NCBI GenBank assembly: GCA_963802415.1
Contig: CAWDIH010000002.1
Span: forward strand, 682,001-746,000
DNA: 64,000 nt
Reading direction: 5' to 3'
DNA from: DATAES01 sp963802415
Lineage (GTDB): Bacteria > Actinomycetota > Acidimicrobiia > Acidimicrobiales > JACDCH01
Numbering within the stretch: the stretch's first letter is position 1; each line of letters opens with the position of its first letter. The translations under genes and the position numbers were made by a program. Positions 25,768-35,946 of this stretch are shown here, one piece after another. The notes below the pieces were generated by a model. That model saw nothing but the letters and a program-made list of their open reading frames with translations. It was not told the origin of the DNA and made no database searches.

Positions 25768-25784
25768 GTGCCCACCACCTCAGC

Positions 25785-25834
25785 GAATGTTGGATGGAAA
25801 CGGGTGCTATAGCGCCCGTTTCTCCCCGGAGTTC
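25785..25834 (+). repeat. 50-bp hairpin family A-D, copy C
   Basis: GAATGTTGG and CCGGAGTTC ends with inner arms AAACGGG/CCCGTTT around GCTATAGC. The stem sequence differs from copies A and B at most positions yet is fully paired. It lies between converging carboxyltransferase and SDR genes (75 bp between stops). Confidence 0.8.
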
Positions 25835-25842
25835 CAAGCAGT

Positions 25843-26634
25843 TCAGGCCTGGTGCTTCACGCCGACCAGGATCATCTCGGTCATGCGGCGGGGCGCTTCC
25901 GTCAGCAGCGGGAACAGCAGCGCGCGCTTGGGATACCGGACATGCCGCTGTTCCTTCTCGACAGCCTCGACTGTCGCGGTAACGAGGGTGTCGAGGGGCG
26001 TGTCGGTGACGAGGTGCAGGCGGTAACCGCGACGGAAGCTGTCCTTGGTCGGTTTGTAGTCCGACACGTGCGCCAGCATGTCCGTCGGTACGCCGGCCAT
26101 CTCGACGAGCGTCGTTTTCACCGGCATCTTGTGCAGATCGGCCCGCAAGCCTGCCGTGAAGTGCGACAGTCCGGCTTTCGTCGTCGAGTACGCGGTGAGA
26201 CCCGGGTACATGCCGCACGCGGCCAGCGACGAGATGTTCACGATGTGGCCGCGACCTCGCCGCAGCATGCGCGGGATCACCTGGCGGCAGAGCTCCATGG
26301 GTGCGGTGAGGTTGATCTGCACGATCGCGGCGACGTCGTCGGGCGCCGTCTCCCAGAACGCGCCGGGGAGATCGATGCCGGCGTTGTTCACGAGCACGTC
26401 GATCGGTCCGGCCTCGTCTTCGACGCGGTTGATGAGAGTGGCCACCTGCTTCGGATCTCCGATGTCGGCCGGATGTGCGGTGCCGCCGAGATCCGCCGCG
26501 AGCTTCTCGATGGCCTCGGCCGAACGCGCCACCAATGCCACGTTCGCACCTGCGGCAGCGAACTTGTGTGCAAGCGCCTCGCCGATCCCGCGCGAAGCGC
26601 CTGTGACCATCACCCGCTTGCCTCGCAGTTCCAT
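25843..26634 (-). CDS. Short-chain dehydrogenase/reductase
   Basis: A 263-residue SDR. The NAD(P) motif is VMVTGASRGIGEALAHKFAA, followed by VLVNNAGIDLPGAFW, and the active site is ISSL...AYSTTKAGLSHF (Ser, YxxxK). The C-terminal stretch EKEQRHVRYPKRALLFPLLT resembles SDRs of lipid and steroid metabolism. ATG 26634 is divergent from the biotin carrier start at 26690. The substrate is probably a hydroxyacyl-CoA or lipid alcohol, by context only. Confidence 0.9.
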   Translation of the reverse strand: MELRGKRVMVTGASRGIGEALAHKFAAAGANVALVARSAEAIEKLAADLGGTAHPADIGDPKQVATLINRVEDEAGPIDVLVNNAGIDLPGAFWETAPDDVAAIVQINLTAPMELCRQVIPRMLRRGRGHIVNISSLAACGMYPGLTAYSTTKAGLSHFTAGLRADLHKMPVKTTLVEMAGVPTDMLAHVSDYKPTKDSFRRGYRLHLVTDTPLDTLVTATVEAVEKEQRHVRYPKRALLFPLLTEAPRRMTEMILVGVKHQA

Positions 26635-26676
26635 GACACGCCTCCTGCGATCGTCGGCCTGTGCCGACCTTACCTG

Positions 26677-26682
26677 TAGGGT
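26677..26682 (+). promoter_or_regulatory. -10 box (TAGGGT), leaderless biotin-carrier gene
   Basis: TAGGGT ends 7 nt before the GTG at 26690, giving a predicted leaderless mRNA for the carrier/hydratase pair. Confidence 0.5.
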
Positions 26683-26689
26683 CCCGCCC

Positions 26690-26905
26690 GTGGCTGACGT
26701 GCGGGCCGAGATCACGGCGAACGTGTGGCAGGTGCGGGTGGAGCTGGGCCAGAAGGTCGAAGTCGGGGACGAGCTCGTCATCCTCGAGTCGATGAAGATG
26801 GAGATTCCGGTGGTCGCGCCGATCGCGGGGACGGTCACGAAGATCGCCGTGCAAGAGGAGACGCAGATCCAGGAGGGCGACCTCGTCGCGGTGATCGAAG
26901 GATGA
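26690..26905 (+). CDS. Small biotin carboxyl carrier protein
   Basis: A 71-residue stand-alone biotinyl domain. The biotinylation site is ILESMKMEIPVVAPIAGTVT (the Lys of MKM). The rest is the usual flattened barrel (GQKVEVGDELV, IQEGDLVAVIEG), closest to the short carriers of actinobacterial acyl-CoA carboxylases. A GTG start with a leaderless -10 box fixes the N-terminus. It overlaps the next hydratase gene by four bases. The likely partner is the carboxyltransferase 1 kb upstream. Confidence 0.88.
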   Translation: MADVRAEITANVWQVRVELGQKVEVGDELVILESMKMEIPVVAPIAGTVTKIAVQEETQIQEGDLVAVIEG

Positions 26906-27645
26906 GTGAGCCGATCCACTTCGAGCAGCGCGGCGCGGTTGCGTTGGCCACGATCGACCGGCCCGAGCGACGCAACGCGGTCGATCACAAATCGCTCGAA
27001 CAGTTGACGGTGGCGATCGATCGCGCCTCGAGTGCCGTGCCCGCCACACGGGTCCTCGTGCTCACGGGCGCAGGCGGGCACTTCTGCGCCGGCGCGGACC
27101 TGACGGGGCTCGAAGACGCGGGGTTCGCTTCGGTGTTGCGCGGCGTCCTCGACCGCCTGCGCGAGGCGCCCATACCGACGATCGCAGCCGTCGACGGCGC
27201 CGCGCTCGGTGCCGGCTGCCAACTCGCGATCGTGTGCGATCTCCGCGTTGCCACCACGAGCGCTCGGTTCGGCATCCCGGCCGCCAAGCTCGGCTTGATG
27301 GTCGATCACTGGACGGTGCAACGTCTTGCGGTCCTCGCAGGCCATGGTCCGGCGCGCGCCATGTTGCTGGCAGCTGACGTGCTCGACGGCGACGCCGCAG
27401 TGCGGCTGGGGCTCGCGCAACGGGCGGGCGGTCGGGATGACGCATTGGTGTGGGCAGACGAAATCGCGACGCTGGCGCCGCTGACGATCCAGGGTCACAA
27501 GCTCATGCTCAACCGGCTCGAAGCGGATGTCGGTCACGACCTGGATGTCGCCGCAGCGTTCAAGCGTGCGTGGGACAGCGATGACCTGCGCGAGGGACTC
27601 GCCGCGTTCCACGAGCGACGTTCGCCCGACTTCCGGGGCGAATGA
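26902..27645 (+). CDS. Enoyl-CoA hydratase/isomerase
   Basis: A 247-residue crotonase-fold protein with ALATIDRPERRNAVDHKSLE, LTGAGGHFCAGADLTGLEDA, VDGAALGAGCQLAIVCDLRV and ARFGIPAAKLGLMVDHWTVQ. The position of the usual catalytic Glu in the last motif is occupied by Ala/Lys (IPAAKLGL), so the reaction may differ from classical hydration. It is coupled to the biotin carrier gene by ATGA. Its stop TGA is immediately followed by the stop of the convergent lipoprotein gene, the two forming TGATCA. Confidence 0.88.
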   Translation: MSEPIHFEQRGAVALATIDRPERRNAVDHKSLEQLTVAIDRASSAVPATRVLVLTGAGGHFCAGADLTGLEDAGFASVLRGVLDRLREAPIPTIAAVDGAALGAGCQLAIVCDLRVATTSARFGIPAAKLGLMVDHWTVQRLAVLAGHGPARAMLLAADVLDGDAAVRLGLAQRAGGRDDALVWADEIATLAPLTIQGHKLMLNRLEADVGHDLDVAAAFKRAWDSDDLREGLAAFHERRSPDFRGE

Positions 27646-28180
27646 TCAGCCCGGAGTGGACCTCGCCGAGCCGGTGAGCTCCGCGAAGTCGGCGTCGTGC
27701 AGCGCGCAGACCACGCGACGCTCGCCTTGATCCCACGCCGCTTGGTCCGGCCGCGCGTTGGCGATGTCATAGTGCGACGCGCGGTAGTCGAGACCGGTGT
27801 ACGGGGTGAATGCCGCGAGGCAACGGTCGTCCGCGAAGGCAGCGAGCACGCCGTCGCCGGGGTACGGCGCGCCTGGGCCCGCCGTTTGGTCGACGATCGT
27901 GTACACCTCGTGTTGGTGGGGCCCGGCACAGTCGACGACGCGCGCTCGACGACAGATCGATCGCAGTGCCTGCTGCGAAATGGTCGGTGTCGAAGCACTG
28001 CCCGACGTCCACGGGCGGCGGCGCTGGGACGACCGGCGTGACCGGCGGCGCCGCCGCATCGGACGTCGACGGGCCCTTGGTCGCGAACGGGTCGAGCGGT
28101 TGAGTCGGCGTCACGCCCTGATCGTGCGAGCACGAGCATGCGGTGAGCACCAGTCCCACGACGATGATGCCCAATCGCAT
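27646..28180 (-). CDS. Lipoprotein with septum-formation-like Cys domain, frameshifted
   Basis: The N-terminus is a lipoprotein signal with lipobox LTAC (RLGIIVVGLVLTACSCS), then a Pro/Thr-rich linker and VDVGQCFDTDHFAAGTAIDL. One base is missing near 27945; beyond it, in the next frame, comes VVDCAGPHQHEVYTIVDQTA and ending CALHDADFAELTGSARSTPG. The CxxPHxxEVY pattern resembles the septum-formation domain family of actinobacteria. It starts 2 nt after the sortase stop, so the two form an operon. It is probably an outer-face membrane-anchored protein. Confidence 0.7.
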
Positions 28181-28182
28181 CG

Positions 28183-29128
28183 CTAGTAGTTCGCGGGCAG
28201 GAGCCGGGAGACGCCTTCGAAGAAGTAGAAGAGCGCGATCAGGAAGAACGGCAGGCCGATCAGAAACGACGGCCACTTGCGCCAGCGCTTGCCGACCAAC
28301 CATGCGATCGCCCAGATCGCCGCACACAGCAGCCCGTACATGATGGCCGGGAACTTCGGCGCCGACTTGCCGCTCACGTCGGCGTTCAACTGCTTCGGCG
28401 CGCCCGCTGCTTGGCCGGGAGGCTCCACCTTCGGCGCGGCGGCGACGGGAACGCCCTCGAGCCTGGCGTGGATCACGATGCGCTTGGCGGCGCTGTACTT
28501 CGGGTGGCACGCGGTGAGCGTGAGCTCGTTGTCTCCCTTGTCGTCGAGGACCTGTACATCGTCCGGCGCCACGATCTCCTGTCCCGTCACGGAGTAGTGG
28601 AAGCTGCCCTGCAGCGTGGTCACGGTGATCGGGTCACCCGGATCCAGATCGTCGACGTTGGCGAACGGCGCGCCGTAGGTGCTGCGGTGGCCGGCGATGG
28701 CGGCATTGCCTTCCTGTCCCGGCAGTGGTGTGTCGGGATAGTGGCCGGGCCCGTTTTTGAGGTCGTCGACGCCGACGCCTTCGATCACATACGCGCTCGA
28801 GGCCGATCTTGGGGATCTCCATCTTCCCGAGGACGTCGCCTTCGGGCGGAGCCGGGAGAGGCGGCGCCACTGACGTGACCGTGACCGGCACCGACGTGGG
28901 CACCGAGTCGGCCGGGGTCGTCGACGCACTCGAGCTCCCGACGACCGCGTTGTCATCGCCATTCGATGCGTCGTCGAGCATCTGCTGGAACTGGTGCTCG
29001 AGCCGCTTCTGGGCCTGGGCCTCGCGGATCCCCGTCCCCCAGAGTTGGTAGACGACGAAGAGCAGGATGAGCACGCCGAGCGTGATCATCACCCGCCCGA
29101 TCGCCCCCAGCACTCTCGACAACTTCAC
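28183..29128 (-). CDS. Class E sortase, frameshifted
   Basis: A transpeptidase anchoring proteins to the envelope. The N-terminal membrane helix is VMITLGVLILLFVVYQLWG. The catalytic domain has MEIPKIGLE, IAGHRSTYGAPF (active-site His), ELTLTACHPKYSA (TLTxC, nucleophile Cys) and KRIVIHARL (Arg). The C-terminus has two further membrane helices (MYGLLCAAIWAIAWLVG and LIGLPFFLIALFYFFEGV). The frame breaks near 28800, between the helix part and GVGVDDLKNGPGHYPDT. It is followed 2 nt later by a lipoprotein gene and is divergent from ccmA. Confidence 0.82.
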
Positions 29129-29217
29129 GCGGCGATCGTACGGGTCGCCGTGGCGGGGGCCGGTTCACGTCCTGCCTTGGTTGGTGTTTCGGGGCGCCAG
29201 TAGCCTCGCGTCGTCTC

Positions 29218-29983
<766 letters not shown>

Positions 29984-30639
29984 CGCCGCGCTCGTCGCGG
30001 GCAAGGACCTGCGCATCGAATGGCGCAGCCGGGTCACCACGAACCAGGTGGCGCCGTTCGCCGTCCTCGTGCTGATCCTGTTCGCGTTCGCGCTCGACCC
30101 CGACCGCGGCGTGCTGCAACGCGGCGACGGCGGGCCTGTTCTGGATCGCGATCCTGTTCTCCGCCCTCCTTGCTGTGCAGCGGGCCTTCGCCCTCGAGGC
30201 GGCGGACGGCAACCGCGACGCGCTGCGCTTGTCGGGCCTGCGTCCCGCGGGGATCTTCTTGGGCAAGGCCGGCGCGATCGCGCTCGAGCTCGCCGCCCTC
30301 GAGATACTGCTCGGGATCGGTGTCGCTGTGCTCTACAACACCACGTCGGTCGGGCTGGCTCCTGCTCGTAACGACGTGCGTGGTCGCGACCATCGGACTG
30401 GCGGCCGCCGGTACTCTCTACGGCGTGCTCGCGGCCGGGCTGCGAGTGCGCGAGACGTTGCTCCCGCTCCTGCTCCTTCCGGTCGTTGCACCGGTCCTGC
30501 TCGGTGCCACCCGGGCCTTCGAGGCGGCGCTCGACCAAAGTGCCTCCGACGGATGGTCCTGGGTGGGACTGCTGAGCACGTTCGCCGTGATCTACGTGGC
30601 CTTCGGCGTCCTCGCCTTCGGCTCGCTGTTGGAGGAATC

Positions 30640-31394
30640 TTGATCGAGTCCGAAGCGACGGCCCCGGCTCACACGGGATCGCGCGACCACGCGGCCTGCT
30701 CGGGCTCGCCACGCTCGCCGGGATCGCGGTCGTCCTCGTGCTCGGGCTCGCCGTCACCGGGCCCGACGCCGTCCAAGGAGACGCAGCCCGGCTCATCTAC
30801 CTCCATGTGCCCGTTGCGGTCTCGATGAACGTCGGCTTCGGGCTCTGCACGCTCGGCAGCGCGATGTGGTTGTGGAAGAGGTCGCGTTGGTGGGACACGG
30901 TCGCAGTGTCCGCAGCCGAGGTCGGGCTCGTCTTCACAGGGCTCACTCTGGTGACCGGCATGGTGTGGGGTCGCCCGACCTGGGGTGTGTACTGGACCTG
31001 GGACGCCCGCCTCACCACGTTCTCGCTGCTCTTCCTGCTCTATCTCGGCTACCTGGTCGTGCGGCACCTGCCAGCGGACCTCGAAGTGCGCAATCGACGG
31101 TCGGCATTCGTCGCGCTGCTTGCGTTCGTCGACGTTCCGATCGTCTATCTGTCGGTGAGCTGGTGGCGGGGACTCCATCAAGAAGCGACGCTCAGCCTCA
31201 GCAGCACGATCTCCGGCTTGATGCTCTTCACCCTCGTACTCGGCATCGCCGTATCGCTCATGGGCTTCCTGTGGCTGCTCATCCATCGGTTCCGCGTCGC
31301 GTGGCTCGAGGACGAAGTCGAGATGGCTGGGCTCGATGCGGCGATCAGCGAACGTCGAGCAGAGGCCGCAGTCATGGAGGTGTCAGCCCCGTGA
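30640..31394 (+). CDS. ccmC: Heme handling protein CcmC, frameshift near start
   Basis: The membrane protein that presents heme to CcmE. From 30690 on it reads LGLATLAGIAVVLVLGLAVT, AARLIYLHVPVAVSMNVGFG and the tryptophan-rich heme motif WGRPTWGVYWTWDARLT (WWD-like), then VDVPIVYLSVSWWRGLHQ. The first 15-20 residues are in another frame, with a shift near 30680-30690. The TTG start overlaps the ccmB stop. Conserved histidines (YLHV, GLHQ) flank the WWD region as in the family. Confidence 0.85.
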
Positions 31395-31525
31395 ACTCGT
31401 GGGGCTACGTCACCGTCGGCTACGTGCTCGTGTTCGTAGTGCTGTTCGCGTACGCGGTGCACGTCCTGGTCAAGGGCCGCACCCTCTCGAAGCAGGTGCC
31501 GCCGGAGAACCGCCGATGGATGTGA
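31391..31525 (+). CDS. ccmD: CcmD-like small membrane protein
   Basis: A 44-residue protein starting at GTG 31391 (overlapping the ccmC stop). It has one membrane helix, YVTVGYVLVFVVLFAYAVHV, and a short basic tail with KGRTLSKQVPPENRRWM. Size, topology and position between ccmC and ccmE fit CcmD, which stabilises the CcmABC complex and helps release holo-CcmE. The sequence itself is too short for certain family assignment. Confidence 0.75.
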   Translation: MNSWGYVTVGYVLVFVVLFAYAVHVLVKGRTLSKQVPPENRRWM

Positions 31526-31538
31526 GGGTTCCGCGTCT

Positions 31539-32035
31539 GTGTCCGACTCGACACCTGATGCAGGGCCAGAGCCGGACCTCACGCCCCGCACCCTCGGCGA
31601 ACCCGCCGCGCCGCGCCGCAAGCGGAAGCGGAAGCCGGGGTCTACGTCCTGCTCGTCCTCGTCCTCGCCGCAATCGGTTACGTCATCTTCCAAGGACTCA
31701 ACAACGCCGCGCTCTACTACCGCAACGCGGACGAAGCCGTCGCGCAGAAAGCGAGCCTCGGCACGCATCGCTTCCGCATGCAGGGCACCGTGCAGGACGA
31801 CCTAGCCAAGGTCGGCAACGAAGTCGACTTCACCGTCGCCTTCAATGGCGCAACCGTGCCCGTCCACCACATGGGAGGCGATCCTCCCGAGCTGTTCAAG
31901 GCCGGCATCCCCGTCGTCCTCGAAGGTCACTGGGACCAGAGCGGCGCCTTCTTCGCCAGCGACACCATCCTCATCAAGCACTCGGCGGATTACAAGGAAC
32001 AGAACCCGAACCGCGTGCCTTCGAACGCGCCCTGA
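31539..32035 (+). CDS. ccmE: Cytochrome c-type biogenesis heme chaperone CcmE, frameshifted
   Basis: A periplasmic-side heme chaperone. The N-terminus (GTG 31539) is a basic linker ending in RRKRKRKPG. After a frame shift near 31640 comes the membrane helix VYVLLVLVLAAIGYVIFQGL, then the beta-barrel: SLGTHRFRMQGTVQDD, GATVPVHHMGGDPPELFKAG, IPVVLEGHWDQSGAFFASD. The heme site HSADY in TILIKHSADYKEQ is the classical HxxxY form with histidine, not the CxxxY variant. It lies between ccmD and ccmF. Confidence 0.88.
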
Positions 32036-32038
32036 CCG

Positions 32039-34080
32039 ATGAATGCTGCCCTCGGTTCCGCTGGGATCATCCTCGGTTTCGTCGCGTCGCTCGGCGGCAT
32101 TGCGACGCTGGGCGTCGGGCTCTCGCGTCGGCGGCCGAAGCTGCTCGTCGCGGGGCGGACGTACGTGTGGATGGTCGCCATCGGCGCGCTGGCTCGCGTT
32201 CGTGTTCATGGAGCGCGGCGCTGCTCGTGAACGACTGGTCGATCGCGTTCGTTGCCAACAACTCGAGCAGGCACACGCCGTTCCCGTTCGACGTGGCCAC
32301 TCTGTGGTCCGCGCTCGAAGGCTCGATCATCCTGTGGGCAACCGTGCTCGCGGGGTACCTCGTCGCGATCTCCCTCAAGTTCCGCAACCGCGCGACGGAT
32401 CCGCTCGTCGGGTGGGCGACGCTCACCATGTTCGTCGTCACGCTGTTCTTCTTCGGGCTCATGCTCCCGAACATCGGGCCTGCAGACCCGTTCAAGAGCA
32501 CGGCGTTCGTGATCCCGCCGGGATTCGACGGTCCCGGTCCGAACGCGCTGCTGCAGAACCACATCCTCATGGCGATCCACCCGCCGATGCTCTACCTCGG
32601 CTATGTCGGGTTCACGGTGCCGTTCGCATTCGCCATTGCCGCGCTGGTGACGGGCCGCCTCGGCGAGGGTTGGTTGCTCGAGACGCGGCGGTGGACGCTG
32701 TTCGCTTGGGGCTTCCTGACGGTCGGCATCGTCCTCGGCGCGTGGTGGAGCTACGAGGTGCTCGGCTGGGGCGGCGCGTGGGCGTGGGATCCCGTCGAGA
32801 ACGCGTCGTTCCTCCCGTGGTTGACCGGCACCGCATACCTGCACTCGGTGATGGTGCAGGAACGCCGTGGCATGTTGCGCGTGTGGAACCTCGCGCTGCT
32901 GTGCGCCACGTTCGCGCTGACCATCCTGGGAACGTTCTTGACGCGGTCGGGCGTCCTCGACTCGGTGCACGCGTTCACGGAGTCCGGCATCGGAATCTGG
33001 ATCTTGATCTTCTTCACCGCCATCGTGCTCGTGACGATCGGCCTCATCGGCTGGCGCGGCGATCGGCTGCGCGCTCCAGGACGCATCGACTCACCGCTGT
33101 CGCGTGAGGGCGCGTTCATGTTCAACAACTTGTTCTTCGCCGTCTTCGCGTTCGCCGTGCTGCTGGGCACGGTGTGGCCACTGATCGTCGAAGCGGTCAA
33201 TGGCGAGCAACTCTCGGTTGGGCGGCCGTGGTTCGACTTCTTCGGGATGGTGCTCGGGCTGTGCCTCCTCGGCCTCATGGCGATCGCGCCGGTCCTGCCG
33301 TGGCGGAAGACGACAGCGGACACGCTGGCGCATCGGCTGCAGTGGCCCGCATGGACCGGCGTTGGCGCCGTCGTGTTCGCCGTCCTCGTCGGTGCGCGCG
33401 GCCTCGCGCCGCTGGCCGCGTTCGGGCTCGGTGGTTTCGCCGCCGGTGCAGCGGTGCGCCAGGTCGTTCTCGCTACTCGGCGACAGGGCTTGCGCGGCTT
33501 CGTCGGTCGCGCCAACGGAGGGATGATCGTCCACCTCGGCGTCGTGATCCTGGTTGTCGGCTACATCGCGAGCAGCACGTTCCAGTCGTCACGCGAGGTC
33601 CGGCTCACGCCGGGGCAGAAGCTGACGATCGAGGGCCACACGCTCGAGTACCTGAGGAGCTCCGCCAGCGTCAACGATCGGTACACGAGCGTGGCGGCTC
33701 ACATCCGCGTCAACGGTGGCAAGGAGTATGCGCCGTCGCTCCGCCAGTTCCCGAACAACGCCCAAGCGATCGGAACGCCGTCGGTCCGAACCAGCCTGGT
33801 GGACGATGTCTATCTGTCGTTGCTCACCGCGCCGGCGGACGGCGACGTGGTCAACGTGCGCGTCATCGTCGAGCCACTCGCGGTATGGATGTGGATCGGC
33901 GGCGCGGTCATGGCGTTCGGAGCGGTGCTCGCCGCGTGGCCACGACACCGCCGCAACCCGCTCGACCCCGTTTCGGCGCCGGTCCCGACGTGTCGTGACG
34001 ACGAAGCGACCCGTTCGCGCTCTCCCGGCTCGCCCAGCGAGCCCGACGAGCCCGAGCCTGCGCTCACGGCAGTGGATTGA
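32039..34080 (+). CDS. ccmF: Cytochrome c heme lyase subunit CcmF, frameshifted near N-terminus
   Basis: A large multi-helix protein of about 680 residues that attaches heme to apocytochrome c. Diagnostic are NNSSRHTPFPFDVATLWSAL, HPPMLYLGYVGFTVPFAFAI, the WWD heme motif GWGGAWAWDPVENASFLPWL, LLCATFALTILGTFLTRSGV and DSVHAFTESGIG. The N-terminal helix shows two frame changes near 32190 and 32215, between IGALA, FVFMERG and ALLVNDWSIAFVA. The C-terminus ends in an acidic/Pro tail. It overlaps ccmG at its stop. Confidence 0.92.
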
Positions 34081-34697
34081 TGGAAGCCACCGAGGACACC
34101 GCGCTCGTCCGACCCCCCCGCCGGGGTCGTGCGGCTCTGTTCGTGACTGTGCCCGTCGCGATCGTGATGGTGCTGTTGGTGGCAGTGCTGATCACGCGCA
34201 AGAGCGCCGCCGACCGCGCGGACTTCGACCGCTTGCACAACCAACCTGCGCCGGAGATCGTCGGCACCACGCTCGACGGCAAGCCCTTCAACCTCGACGA
34301 CTACAAGGGCAGGTGGGTCGTCGTGAACTTCTTCGCACAGTGGTGCGTGCCGTGCCAACAGGAGCATGCCGACCTCGTATCGTTCTGGCAACGACACGAA
34401 GCGGCGAAGGACGACGTGCTGCTCGTCAGTGTCGTCTTCAACGACGATCTGAACAAGGTGAAGGACTACTTCTCGCGCGAGGGCGGCGATTGGCCGGTGG
34501 TGACCGGCGACTCAGGACGCATGGCGCTCGACTACTCCGTGGTTCGCGTGCCCGACACGTACATCGTCGATCCGATCGGAATCGTGCGCGACCGGTTGCA
34601 GCGACCGGTGCAGAACACCGACGAGCTCGACGTCATCATCAGCCAGCTCAACCAACAGCTCTACGGCTCGGCCAGCCAGAGCAGCGTGGGACCGTGA
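34080..34697 (+). CDS. ccmG: Thiol:disulfide interchange protein CcmG/ResA-like
   Basis: A 205-residue membrane-anchored thioredoxin. The N-terminal helix is ALFVTVPVAIVMVLLVAVLI. The thioredoxin fold shows PAPEIVGTTLDGKPFNLDDY, VVNFFAQWCVPCQQEHADL (WCxxC active site) and VVRVPDTYIVDPIGIVRDRL (cis-Pro loop). It keeps apocytochrome CxxCH cysteines reduced. The ATG at 34080 overlaps the ccmF stop and its own stop overlaps ccmH, showing tight coupling across the operon. Confidence 0.9.
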   Translation: MEATEDTALVRPPRRGRAALFVTVPVAIVMVLLVAVLITRKSAADRADFDRLHNQPAPEIVGTTLDGKPFNLDDYKGRWVVVNFFAQWCVPCQQEHADLVSFWQRHEAAKDDVLLVSVVFNDDLNKVKDYFSREGGDWPVVTGDSGRMALDYSVVRVPDTYIVDPIGIVRDRLQRPVQNTDELDVIISQLNQQLYGSASQSSVGP

Positions 34698-35089
34698 AGC
34701 TGAAGATCAGCTACGCGCTCATGGCGATCTTGCTCACTATCGCCTTGGTGGCGGGCACCCGCAGTGAAGCGTCGCCGACCGATGCCCAACGCGCGCTTTC
34801 GCTCGAGCAGTCGATCAAGTGCCCGGTGTGCCGCGGGCAGTCCGTGGCCGAGTCCGACAGCGAGGCGTCGAAGGCGATCCGCACCGAGATCGAGCGTCGC
34901 ATCGCAGCAGGACAGTCGGACGGCGAGATCCGCGGGTACTTCGCGGAAACGCTGGGCGATGACATCCTGCTGCGCCCACCGTCGAGCGGCTGGGGCGGCC
35001 TCGTGTGGGTGCTTCCCATCGCCGGGCTCGTCCTCGCCACCGCGGGCCTCGGCTACGCCTTCTGGCGCTGGCGCAGGTGGAGTACATGA
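34694..35089 (+). CDS. ccmH: Cytochrome c maturation protein CcmH/CycL
   Basis: A 131-residue protein: N-terminal helix or signal (ISYALMAILLTIALVAG), then the redox motif IKCPVCRGQSVAESDSEASK (LRCxxC family site), IRTEIERRIAAGQSDGEIRG, YFAETLGDDILLRPPSSGWG and a C-terminal helix LVWVLPIAGLVLATAGLGYA. It acts with CcmG and CcmF in reducing and presenting apocytochrome. The GTG start is inside the ccmG stop. Its stop overlaps the next gene. Confidence 0.92.
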   Translation: MKLKISYALMAILLTIALVAGTRSEASPTDAQRALSLEQSIKCPVCRGQSVAESDSEASKAIRTEIERRIAAGQSDGEIRGYFAETLGDDILLRPPSSGWGGLVWVLPIAGLVLATAGLGYAFWRWRRWST

Positions 35090-35946
35090 GCGTGTCTTGG
35101 CGGCGTCCACTTCGCGACGCGAGCGACGGAGCGCCAGCGGAGGAGCGGCCAAGGGCGGCCTGCGTGGCCGGGGAACGCCGGAATACGGTGCATCTCGATC
35201 CGGACGCACTAGCCACGCTCGAGGAGCAGCGGCGATTTCTGCAGCGGTCGTTGACCGACCTCGAGCGCGAGCACGACGTGGGCGACCTCGACGACGACGA
35301 CTATGGGACGCTCAAGCACGACTACGAAGCCCGGCTCGCCGGGGTCAGCCGCGCCGTCGAGGATGGCCAAGCGGAGCTTGCCTCGAATCGCAGGCCGTCG
35401 AATCCCCGCCGTACCGCCACGATCGTCGCCGGAGTCGTCGTCTTCGCGTTGCTGTGCGGCTTCTTCGTCGCTCGCGCCGCCGGGCGTCGCGATCCCGGCA
35501 ACACCATCACGGGTGATATCACTCAGACGGCGCGCGAGCGCAACACGCAATGTCTCAACGAGGCGCGGGACGAACCGTCCACGGCCGTCGCGTGCTACAC
35601 GTCGGTGCTCGCCGACGTGCCGCAGAATGTCGAAGCGCTCACCTACCGTGGGTGGATCCGCTTCGTCAGTGGTGACGCGAACGGGATCGCCGATCTGGAG
35701 CAGGCGGTGAAGCTCGACGGCAACTATCCGGATGTGCACGCGTTTCTCGCCATCGTTCTGTTCCGTGCCGGCTGTGTCACCGACGCGCAAGCCGAACTGC
35801 AACGGCTCGACGCGTTGAACCCATCACCGCTGATCGCGCAGCAAGTTGCGGCCTTGCGGTCACAGGTGCAACAAGCGCTCGCGGATCCTGCCTCGGCCGC
35901 GCCCTGTGCTCCGTCGTCGCCCCGGCCCTCCTCGAGCGGGGGATGA
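35086..35946 (+). CDS. CcmI-like TPR membrane protein
   Basis: A 286-residue protein. The N-terminal half has a charged coiled-coil-like stretch (LEEQRRFLQRSLTDLEREHD, YGTLKHDYEARLAGVSRAVE) and one membrane helix ATIVAGVVVFALLCGFFVA. The C-terminal half has TPR-like repeats (ACYTSVLADVPQNVEALTYR, AIADLEQAVKLDGNYPDVHA-like). CcmI proteins have this plan and hold apocytochrome for CcmF/H. The ATG overlaps the ccmH stop. The first 30 residues (DASDGAPAEERPRAACVAGE) are low-complexity and may not be conserved. Confidence 0.75.
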   Translation: MSVSWRRPLRDASDGAPAEERPRAACVAGERRNTVHLDPDALATLEEQRRFLQRSLTDLEREHDVGDLDDDDYGTLKHDYEARLAGVSRAVEDGQAELASNRRPSNPRRTATIVAGVVVFALLCGFFVARAAGRRDPGNTITGDITQTARERNTQCLNEARDEPSTAVACYTSVLADVPQNVEALTYRGWIRFVSGDANGIADLEQAVKLDGNYPDVHAFLAIVLFRAGCVTDAQAELQRLDALNPSPLIAQQVAALRSQVQQALADPASAAPCAPSSPRPSSSGG

